From contig CM046299.1 of NCBI GenBank assembly GCA_025267735.1, forward strand, positions 32,874,887 to 32,938,886: a stretch of 64,000 nt of DNA, in the 5' to 3' direction. The first letter of the stretch is position 1. Each line of letters starts with the position of its first letter. The notes under the pieces are model-generated. The model saw only the letters and a list, made by a program, of their open reading frames with translations, made no database searches and was not told the origin of the DNA. Positions 62,501 through 64,000 of this stretch are shown piece by piece. The position numbers and the translations under genes were made by a program. Source of the DNA: Mactra quadrangularis. Its lineage: Eukaryota; Mollusca; Bivalvia; Venerida; Mactridae.

Positions 62501-62979
62501 GCACTAAATTTCATGTGATTTGTGCAAATATGTTGTAAATGCATTCTAAATAAAATTTGATGTAAGTAACAGCTGAAAAATGTGCATAAAGTTTAGGGTG
62601 CATTTTGATTTTTTTGGTAACGTATATCTTTGAGCTCAGATTGTGGGAAAACGCCTACCTCGTCAGTTTTAAGAAATGAATTTTCGAATTCCTCAGACAA
62701 AACTACATTAGAATCACTCATCAAACCTTTTGGGCGCGATATCGCACTTAAAACCCTGCGAGCTCTCGGACTAATGCTCATTTCAAATTTGAAAAACAAA
62801 TATGTTAAATTCAATATAATGTGTCAAACATGCTATTCGGCATTACTTAATAAAAATCAAAAATACAAAATGGAAGTATTAAATGCTACTCACAGAAGTA
62901 ATTGGTATATCGAGAGTAGCCACCACTGTACCTTGACTTGCTGTGCCATTCTTGGTTGGCTGTATTGTGTAGGGACTTC
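20269..62979 (-). CDS. 16-exon gene for a type I membrane protein, hemicentin/VWA7-like repeats (5' end missing)
   Basis: Sixteen exons on the minus strand total 2318 coding bases, and every GT/AG border keeps one frame. From the 5' side the product has a partial first copy of a domain block (six exons), a Ser/Thr-rich linker, a second full copy (seven exons), a stalk plus single transmembrane helix, and a Lys-rich tail. Sequence landmarks such as DYGIWKI, VSVQGTDKTGQMFRRI and FTVTN...DIDVRI resemble the region after the VWA domain of hemicentin and VWA7-type proteins. No VWA domain is in the window and it may lie upstream. Expected location is the cell surface. No TM or start exon lies between the two blocks, so one gene is favoured over two. 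Confidence 0.8.
20883..21122 (+). mobile_element. M2 MITE (~240 bp, TGTTTG...CTCAACTGTCAAA ends)
   Basis: The left end is TGTTTGTTTTTTTCTCAACT and the right end carries the inverse (AAGCTTTGACAGATGGAAAA). The interior matches the element at 22515-22905 in reverse orientation, here without the extra insertion, so this copy acts as its empty site. Confidence 0.75.
21130..21600 (-). pseudogene. Tc1-like transposase remnant
   Basis: Minus-strand pieces in transposase order: RWNRAMRFRVLFSDESGFNL and DRFGGGSEMV (21306-21560), then LYNARLHTAVFTRNYLARY, VLPWPACPRDMNIDHLWNLL (21130-21300). These are the Tc1 blocks around the second Asp and the SPDLNPIEHLW block. Frames are broken and the ends are not found. 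Confidence 0.85.
21876..22002 (-). CDS. exon: Ser/Thr stalk and transmembrane helix
   Basis: Acceptor TTCTTACAG, donor G|GTAAG, phases 0 to 1. It encodes TTSSTTVSSLAITPSVTDNTS, a likely O-glycosylated stalk, then SESLAIGVIIGCIVVGLVAG, the main part of the membrane helix. It pairs with the linker exon at 47058-47183 as the C-terminal cap of a domain block. Confidence 0.85.
22515..22905 (+). mobile_element. M2 MITE copy interrupted by an M1 insertion
   Basis: Ends TGTCCGGGTTTTTTTTCAAC and GACAGTTGCGAAAAAACGAACA. Its interior is the reverse complement of 20883-21122, but is split at 22628-22777 by the element below. Confidence 0.75.
22632..22773 (+). mobile_element. M1 MITE, 142 bp, 4-bp target duplication ATAC
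   Basis: Nearly palindromic: TGTTCGTTTTTTCTCAACTG at the left, inverse CAGTTTAGAAAAAACGAACA at the right, with TTCACGGTGA and TTCACCGTGAAATTATTCAA inside. ATAC flanks both ends (22628-22631, 22774-22777). Removing the element and one ATAC restores an ungapped match to the uninterrupted M2 copy. Confidence 0.85.
22940..23385 (+). mobile_element. W element, partial, interrupted by Y
   Basis: Begins TACAGGTCGTATTCTAGGTC and follows, in reverse orientation, the full W copy at 23836-24110 until about 23385. A Y element is inserted at 23087-23351. The other end may be the fragment at 28330-28432. Confidence 0.65.
23087..23351 (+). mobile_element. Y MITE, 265 bp, TA target duplication
   Basis: Ends TAGTGTGTAAATATTGACCC and the inverse GGGGTTAATATTTACGCATT. 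Related to the longer element at 42854-43871. The uninterrupted W copy gives the empty site and points to a TA duplication. Confidence 0.75.
23836..24110 (-). mobile_element. W MITE, full-length copy
   Basis: About 275 bp with short inverted ends TTACAGGTCGT and ACGACCTGTAA. It is in opposite orientation to the copy at 22940. Confidence 0.65.
24111..24859. other. unassigned sequence with an ACATGTATAC-rich low-complexity tract
   Basis: Bases 24580-24780 are made of TACAC/ATGTACATRC-type repeats, possibly the decayed tail of the adjoining LINE. The rest shows nothing recognisable. Confidence 0.4.
24860..28325 (-). mobile_element. APE-type LINE, near full-length ORF2, defective
   Basis: Read on the minus strand: endonuclease with VVVLTETWGG and SSGIIVYIRN (about 28310-28150) and NYTFVGTNGSSVVDC (27567-27818), linker, RT with LNKSPGPDGI (26467-26841), FVDYSKALDYLV, GVRQEESLSPFL and MYADDTVIFA (25615-26463), then the C-terminal part with HFLFYCNLYDNIR (24886-25077). 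Frames are broken by stops and shifts. The clade is not settled; RTE-like features are present. Confidence 0.82.
25615..26841 (-). pseudogene. LINE reverse transcriptase region
   Basis: Two frames hold RT blocks 1-3 (26467-26841) and 4-7 (25615-26463), with the catalytic ADD in MYADDT. A stop separates them at about 26464. GVRQEESLSP in place of the usual GVRQGxxLSP shows loss of a conserved Gly. Confidence 0.8.
28330..28432 (+). mobile_element. W element end fragment
   Basis: Matches the TTACAGGTCGTCCACGTAAAC end of the W family, here ending in ACGTGGAAGACCTGTA. It adjoins the 5' end of the LINE, so LINE insertion may have split an older W copy. Confidence 0.55.
28434..28564 (+). mobile_element. 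M1 MITE copy with TATA flanks
   Basis: GTTCGTTTTTTTCTCAAAAC at the left, inverse at the right (GACAGTTTAGAAAAAAAAC), TATA at 28430-28433 and 28565-28568. It is shorter than the copy at 22632 because CTGTCAAAA is partly lost at the left. Confidence 0.7.
28844..28943 (-). CDS. exon g: second half of FTVTN domain, downstream copy
   Basis: Acceptor TATTGTATCTAG, donor GACA|GTAAGT, phase 2 to 0, 100 bases. It encodes VVKVKVVRVFGVGKFGSG then EEVRNFTVITNETT, a beta-strand pattern with two Asn-glycosylation sites. It pairs with 47560-47656 (97 bases, same phases, sharing SGP-E-RNFT). Confidence 0.85.
28944..29600 (-). other. intron, nothing recognised
   Basis: No repeat or ORF with support is visible in these 657 bases. 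Confidence 0.4.
29601..29802 (-). CDS. exon f: FTVTN domain, downstream copy
   Basis: Acceptor TATTACAG, donor CGAC|GTAAGT, 202 bases, phase 1 to 2. It encodes FIINFTVTNLLDVTQDIDVR, then NFVQAPNIFSPQL and VSGNFTLKADIAGLTT, the Ig-like module seen after VWA-type regions. Partner exon is 47899-48103. Confidence 0.88.
30440..30905 (-). mobile_element. tRNA-derived SINE-like element with internal repeats
   Basis: On the minus strand a tRNA-like head has TTAGCGGTAAAACACTTG (A-box region) and GGTCGCTAGTTCGACCCC (B-box region). Downstream are imperfect repeats of GGTTRCTATGGGC.CAAGTGTGGTTACC. No cloverleaf can be completed, so this is not a tRNA gene. Confidence 0.6.
31471..31675. promoter_or_regulatory. 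cluster of GAACCGGTTC sites
   Basis: Perfect GAACCGGTTC at 31638-31647 and 31666-31675, 28 bases apart, and GAACTGGTTC at 31471-31480. AACCGGTT is the core bound by Grainyhead/CP2-type factors. Regulation of the host gene is inference only. Confidence 0.35.
33731..33778. repeat. hairpin CGCTATTAAGGCC...GGCCTTAATAGCG
   Basis: A 13-bp perfect inverted repeat, with GGCCTTAATAG repeated again just after at about 33783. It resembles pogo/Tigger-type ends and may be a fragment inside the 4-kb element. Confidence 0.5.
34718..35026 (+). mobile_element. tRNA-derived SINE (RUDI-like) with 12-bp target duplication
   Basis: The head contains A box TAGCTCAATTGGTAGCACG and B box GGTTTGATTCCC, then a conserved body and a GTTAAACCCAATAAACAAAG tail. 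ATTAAATAAGAT flanks it perfectly (34706-34717, 35027-35038). The architecture and tail resemble bivalve SINEs; family name from memory. Confidence 0.85.
36669..37164. mobile_element. hAT-like MITE with 8-bp target duplication
   Basis: About 30-bp inverted ends CAGGGATTTTATATAACAGG and the inverse at 37135-37165 with two mismatches. GCTTAAAC lies on both sides (36661-36668, 37165-37172). CAGGG ends and an 8-bp duplication fit hAT elements. No ORF. Confidence 0.78.
37385..37690 (+). repeat. CGTACGG-rich repeat, copy 1
   Basis: Begins AGTCCCATAAACATAAAAAT and is rich in CGTACGG words, in contrast to AT-rich surroundings. It is the inverse of 56690-57032 and is cut by the fold-back element at its right. 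Confidence 0.65.
37691..38924. mobile_element. fold-back element with order L-A-L'-A'
   Basis: L (37691-37841) is inverted at 38305-38458, and A (37846-38301) is inverted at 38459-38924. Both segments begin with GGGC(TG)CGTTCAGT-type ends, as in Harbinger-like elements. A contains a short ATG frame MAGKRVVTSILLEEFGEED that is not kept in the inverted copy. Confidence 0.75.
40156..40267 (-). CDS. exon e, downstream copy
   Basis: Acceptor CATTTTAG, donor CAGAG|GTATG, 112 bases, phase 0 to 1. It encodes IFLVSVQGTDKTGQMFRRID and VSVKLEVPSF. The pattern V-x-G-x-D-x-x-G-x-x-F-x-R matches hemicentin-type proteins. Partner exon 48629-48740 has identical length. Confidence 0.88.
40644..40813 (-). CDS. 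exon d, downstream copy
   Basis: Acceptor CTTTACAG, donor TGAT|GTAAGT, 170 bases, phase 1 to 0. It encodes KQYKMRITIQDMHDITSVDQ, then LLLKKNMRPGG and EYEAARVEMPTD. Partner exon is 51298-51464. Confidence 0.86.
41112..41253 (-). CDS. exon c, downstream copy
   Basis: Acceptor ATTCTTAG, donor CAAG|GTAAGT, 142 bases, phase 0 to 1. It encodes ADYGIWKITKMDSNIWNVVI and a strand ending LFELTSGTPLNGDPIQ. The YGIW-K block matches the galactose-binding-like region following VWA domains. Partner exon 54130-54271 has the same length. Confidence 0.88.
41765..42325 (-). repeat. second locus of the ~175-bp tandem repeat
   Basis: Three minus-strand units related to 14299-15299 (GGATCCTTGGATTAGAATCC-type core), interrupted by a SINE head at 41942-42054. 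No L2 ORF adjoins, so the repeat also exists away from a visible LINE. Confidence 0.78.
41942..42054 (+). mobile_element. SINE head fragment
   Basis: Same family as 34718-35026: TAGCTCAGTTGGTAGCACGC and GGTTCGATTCCCGGGCGGGG, then ATACTTTCGTGGAGCTTGGT. It ends at about 42054, where the tandem array resumes, so it is 3' truncated. Confidence 0.8.
42327..42428 (+). repeat. tetranucleotide microsatellite
   Basis: Successive blocks of (GTAG)n, (GACG)n and (ACAGACAG)n, adjoining the end of the tandem array. Confidence 0.9.
42854..43871. mobile_element. long Y element, ~1.0 kb, TA-flanked
   Basis: Together with its flanking TA it shows perfect 24-bp inverted ends, TATAGTGCGTACATATTGAC at the left and the inverse at 43850-43873. 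The outer 100 bp on each side match the 265-bp Y copy. The interior is unrelated and lacks a transposase frame; it includes a hairpin near 43286-43322 and a G/C-rich stretch near 43620-43700. Confidence 0.78.
44360..44421 (-). CDS. exon b, downstream copy
   Basis: Acceptor CATATTTTTAG, donor ATCA|GTAAGT, 62 bases, phase 1 to 0. It encodes KTSHPSKSGGATWLDIPITS. The upstream counterpart at 62894-62979 is 24 bases longer and shares the DIPITS end. Confidence 0.82.
44990..45698. mobile_element. inverted-repeat element, ~700 bp
   Basis: Arms of 60-100 bp: GTGTAACCAGGGATTTCACG near 45028 and its inverse near 45640-45663, extending outward to TGTTACAG on both sides. CCCTAAA motifs lie within. No ORF and no clear target duplication. 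Confidence 0.6.
45940..46096 (-). CDS. exon a, downstream copy
   Basis: Acceptor GTTTTCAG, donor TCTA|GTAAGT, 157 bases, phase 0 to 1. It encodes LCDIARFTDSSGPGKTFVVY, then VDSTMKSLKIKVTVTGSQPV and a final ATGPS. The VD...VTVTG...GPSG layout is that of the strand-rich segment directly after a VWA domain. Its upstream counterpart is beyond the window. Confidence 0.83.
46097..47057 (-). other. intron with a tRNA-like SINE
   Basis: The intron separates the linker exon from exon a. It contains no start codon exon, signal peptide or VWA domain that would mark a second gene. Confidence 0.5.
46626..46735 (+). mobile_element. tRNA-Leu/Ser-like SINE fragment
   Basis: GTTGCCGAGTTGTGGCGACG resembles the D-arm region of long-variable-arm tRNAs, and GTTGGTTTGAATCCCATTC resembles a B box. 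The anticodon arm cannot be folded well. A SINE or tRNA pseudogene is likely. Confidence 0.5.
47058..47183 (-). CDS. exon: Ser/Thr-rich linker between the two domain blocks
   Basis: Acceptor TTTCTCAG, donor CAATG|GTAAAC, 126 bases, phase 0 to 0. It encodes TSVQPTLSSTGKTTPKLIST followed by more Ser/Thr/Ala/Lys. The composition matches the stalk half of the TM exon, suggesting the same exon type duplicated with or without loss of the helix. Likely O-glycosylated. Confidence 0.75.
47560..47656 (-). CDS. exon g', upstream copy
   Basis: Acceptor TTTTTTAG, donor CTACG|GTATGT, 97 bases, phase 2 to 0. It encodes MVKIQARQNKGGGNFTSGPI and EWRNFTIYVKTT. Confidence 0.86.
47899..48103 (-). CDS. exon f', upstream copy
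   Basis: Acceptor GCATTACAG, donor CTAC|GTAAGT, 205 bases, phase 1 to 2. It encodes TTFNITFTVTNIMPTTQDID, NLVQSPKVITQQGLAPGDN and FQLKAGNTGITT. Identity with exon f is clear through FTVTN, TQDIDVRI and LKA. Confidence 0.88.
48477..48552. repeat. 76-bp imperfect palindrome
   Basis: ATACCACTAAAAACATTTGT at the left and its inverse at the right, with CAGGCAGAT/ATCTGCCTG around a GTGAT loop. It would form a long hairpin in DNA or RNA; probably a tiny MITE. It lies in the intron between exons f' and e'. Confidence 0.8.
48629..48740 (-). CDS. exon e', upstream copy
   Basis: Acceptor TTTTGTAG, donor ACAG|GTATATG, 112 bases, phase 0 to 1. It encodes PIMIGIQGKDNSSHMYKRLD and VIPVTLELFVPPYT, aligned without gaps to exon e. 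Confidence 0.86.
49970..50175 (+). repeat. 52-bp tandem repeat, about four units
   Basis: GTTAGG(G/A)CGTACAGTTTGG starts at 50002, 50054 and 50106, with partial units on both sides (TTAAAATATTGTATGATACC form before, a diverged one after). Confidence 0.9.
50451..51259 (+). repeat. 30-bp minisatellite, 27 units, with 270-bp higher-order repeat
   Basis: Unit ACATTTGTAATGATGCATGG plus ten bases (TATACATGTT or variants). Unit length divisible by three gives open frames on both strands, reading FVMMHGIHVT on plus and MYTMHHYKCN on minus. Variant order from 50641 to 50910 is repeated at 50911-51180. It starts 38 bases downstream of the donor of exon d'. Confidence 0.95.
51298..51464 (-). CDS. exon d', upstream copy
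   Basis: Acceptor CTACTTTAAG, donor AGAG|GTAATT, 167 bases, phase 1 to 0. It encodes KQYNVQITVAGMNYIHSSDF, then MIISKDKLFPLKMDKL and VFEMSNVTMPAE. Confidence 0.84.
51465..54129 (-). other. 2.7-kb intron
   Basis: Includes an M1 element and a segment (about 52060-53350) similar to 63360-64000. A TATAAATA sequence lies near 52440 with CATGGCGG upstream; no gene can be attached to it. The remainder is unassigned. Confidence 0.5.
53033..53175 (+). mobile_element. M1 MITE copy
   Basis: AGTTCGTTTTTTCTCAACTG at the left, inverse at the right (CAGTTGAGAAAAAATAGACA). The related segment at about 63815 lacks this insertion. Confidence 0.8.
54130..54271 (-). CDS. exon c', upstream copy
   Basis: Acceptor TTTTCTTGTAG, donor TCG|GTAATA, 142 bases, phase 0 to 1. 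It encodes SDYGFWKFKKNDATTWDVTI and SITHELFEIGSKTSVNEYPV, gaplessly aligned to exon c at roughly one third identity by eye. Confidence 0.86.
54408..55095. repeat. CGTACGG-rich repeat, copy 2, with LINE-tail insertion
   Basis: Starts CAGTCCCATAAATCGTGGC and has many CGTACGG/CGTAAG words. A 3' end of an I-type LINE is inserted at about 54697-54795. Confidence 0.6.
54697..54795 (-). mobile_element. 3' end of I-type LINE, 5' truncated
   Basis: GGCGCGATATTACC...GGTGCGCCGTAAAACCC with an (AAAC)n/(AACG)n tail on the minus strand, the same 3' end as the LINE at 17566-19470. Confidence 0.8.
55678..56013 (+). pseudogene. mariner-like transposase C-terminus and right end
   Basis: The frame at 55678-55788 reads HGTSHQFVNCVVNLMNHKFA and RWIGRR, followed after a shift by MNPLDFL: the mariner blocks around QDGAPPHF, WIGRRG and SPDLTPLDFF. 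A likely right end, CATGACTTTTGGCATACCCT, lies near 55985-56004. The left end and most of the gene are lost. Confidence 0.75.
56690..57032 (-). repeat. CGTACGG-rich repeat, copy 3
   Basis: Reverse complement of 37385-37690 with about 40 extra bases; shares TTTTATGTTTATGGGAC end and the GTACGGAGCCGTA region. Confidence 0.7.
57060..57185 (+). repeat. C-rich low-complexity repeat (GGACATTTGCCCCC)
   Basis: Four or five degenerate copies of GGACATTTGCCCCC with poly-C runs, in an otherwise AT-rich intron. Confidence 0.75.
57765..58150 (-). pseudogene. LINE C-terminal fragment
   Basis: Minus frame with LTCFRLSNHNLEVEAGNISG and CRLCNMDFVETEYHFIICCP, the Cys-rich block found at the end of many LINE ORF2 proteins. 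The upstream part (58030-58150) is in another frame. No RT domain remains. Confidence 0.7.
58890..60470 (+). repeat. ~346-bp periodic array with a conserved GTAGAGTCCGTAGCCCCT motif
   Basis: The motif or variants occur near 58894, 59071, 59407, 59753, 60107 and 60453. The last four intervals are 336, 346, 354 and 346 bp. The last two intervals are similar along their whole length (CAAACTTGTTCTAAATGTGT and later blocks), while older intervals share little but the motif. Confidence 0.75.
62894..62979 (-). CDS. exon b', upstream copy (first exon in window)
   Basis: Acceptor TTAATACATCAG, donor TTCT|GTGAGT, 86 bases, phase 1 to 0. It encodes SPYTIQPTKNGTASQGTVVA and LDIPITS. Phase 1 entry demands an upstream exon a' outside the window. 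Confidence 0.8.
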
Positions 62980-64000
62980 CTGATGTATTAAAACATGAAT
63001 ATTACATTGATATTATATATTATTTTTGACCCATTTAATTGCAAAACCTATTTCAAGTTGTGTTGTATCTGTTTCACTGCTGTGAGGCTAGTCAATTAAA
63101 AACATTTTAAAATCACTATCCATGCACTTTTATGTTGGATTTTATACTGTTGTCTTGATCAAAACTCCTGATTAGACGTGATATTTTAAGGAACTAATGT
63201 ATAACTGAGATGATTGGAATGAATAAATTCTTTTATCAATGTTAACACACTTTCCAACTTTTAAGAAATATTTTACGATGGCTGGTATTGTTTTATCATC
63301 TATAGGTTTCACGTTCATCTTACATCGTTGCAGTCACACTTACTGCACACTCTCTTGTGTTCAATACTGGCGTCAATTTGAAAATACCAAGTCCTGGGGC
63401 TCAAAATATTTAACTACTTGAACAATTTTTATCGCAATTTAATGAATCATATATCTATGACTTTAAAATAATTTATACTTTTAGAAAATTATATTATACA
63501 GTATAATCAGCCGAACTCATCGGCCAATCGCTGCGAATAATCTCGGACATATTTAGACGCTATTTTGAAACTACAGGTGTTTAAGTAAACAAATATACCA
63601 TCGTTTAGACAATTAGTTATGTTTCGTTTTTAGTCTGTAAATCTTGAAACATCACTCATTGACTTAACGATCGTATACTTGTTTATTAGATTAGATTATT
63701 CGCAGGGAATGGCCGAGGAGTTCCGAATGTATCGTTACGAAACGTTTTGGAAGGTTTAGGGTAATTGAACTGGCTACTTATATACTTAAAAAAAGTTTTA
63801 TCCGAATATAAACATGGCCATAGGCAAAGTTTCGGAAAATACATGTTCGTGGAAAAGGTAAGACGGTAATTTTACAAATCATCTCGTTTACAACTTCGAT
63901 ATATTTGGCGCAATAACTAAATTGGCATAATGGTTTTTAGTATTTTGTAAAAGTTCATTTCTTTGCCCTTAAATATATTTTAGAATGAAAATAATTCTAA
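62980..64000 (-). other. partial intron
   Basis: Includes a segment (63360-64000) similar to 52060-53350 and a small MITE; otherwise unassigned. Confidence 0.5.
63507..63731. mobile_element. short MITE, ~225 bp
   Basis: Inverted ends CCGAACTCATCGGCCAATCG and GGCCGAGGAGTTCCGAATG, with GCGAATAATCT / AGATTATTCGC inside. No ORF. Confidence 0.65.

Larger units (their letters stand above)
54272..62893 (-). other. 8.6-kb intron
   Basis: Contains CGTACGG-rich repeats, LINE and mariner remnants and a periodic array, listed. Bases 57200-57480, 58180-58880 and 60500-62890 hold no recognised feature apart from AT-rich sequence; a short minus-strand frame at 62593-62814 is unassigned. Confidence 0.5.

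Noticed and set aside
20269..62979. Two separate tandem genes instead of one
   Set aside because: No TM/tail exon, stop, poly(A) end, start or signal peptide was found between the blocks, and phases join cleanly; cDNA would decide.
62593..62983. Overlapping ORFs on both strands near exon b'
   Set aside because: The plus ORF runs across the exon's splice sites, and the minus ORF has no splice border or recognisable domain; left unassigned.

Overview
The window looks like a piece of an AT-rich, transposon-dense animal nuclear genome, most likely a bivalve or related mollusc. The evidence is spliced exons with GT/AG borders, tRNA-headed SINEs of the type common in bivalves, several LINE families, many short inverted-repeat elements and an env-bearing Ty3 retroelement. 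The organism call is an inference. No bacterial-style operon is present.

Bases 308-11289 hold an almost intact Ty3/gypsy-type endogenous retroelement on the minus strand, with 632-bp LTRs that differ at only two positions I could see. In its own 5'-3' order it carries gag, a CCHC nucleocapsid segment in a shifted frame, pol (protease, RT, RNase H, integrase), a 52-codon chromodomain ORF whose ATG overlaps the pol stop, a baculovirus-F-like env in two frames preceded by a splice-acceptor-like sequence, an extra BTB/POZ-like ORF, a polypurine tract and the 3' LTR. This gene set is the most unusual thing in the window. The three frame breaks are all -1 offsets, which is odd for such young LTRs.

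Bases 12055-19860 are repeats: a 5'-truncated L2/CR1-like LINE (+) with a ~175-189-bp tandem array in its 3' region, a GGGGCGGATCCAG-ended MITE, a 5'-truncated I-type LINE with RNase H (-), and a long inverted repeat flanking the last two.

From 20269 to 62979 (minus strand) I could build one host gene of 16 exons (771 codons, 5' end outside the window). All splice borders and phases agree. It encodes a type I membrane protein: two successive copies of a seven-exon block resembling the region after the VWA domain in hemicentin/VWA7-type proteins, a Ser/Thr-rich linker after each copy, one transmembrane helix, and a Lys-rich cytoplasmic tail. The upstream copy lacks its first exon in this window. 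The two copies have matching exon lengths and phases, so the block was duplicated as a symmetric phase-0 module.

The introns of this gene are filled with mobile DNA. They contain nested MITEs whose target duplications can be read from empty-site copies in the window, an APE-type LINE (24.86-28.33 kb), Tc1 and mariner remnants, a 4.0-kb element with 26-bp inverted ends between TTAA sites, a hAT-like MITE, a fold-back element with the order L-A-L'-A', tRNA-derived SINEs, a 30-bp minisatellite with a 270-bp higher-order repeat beside a splice donor, and a ~346-bp periodic array that keeps an 18-bp motif (58.9-60.5 kb).
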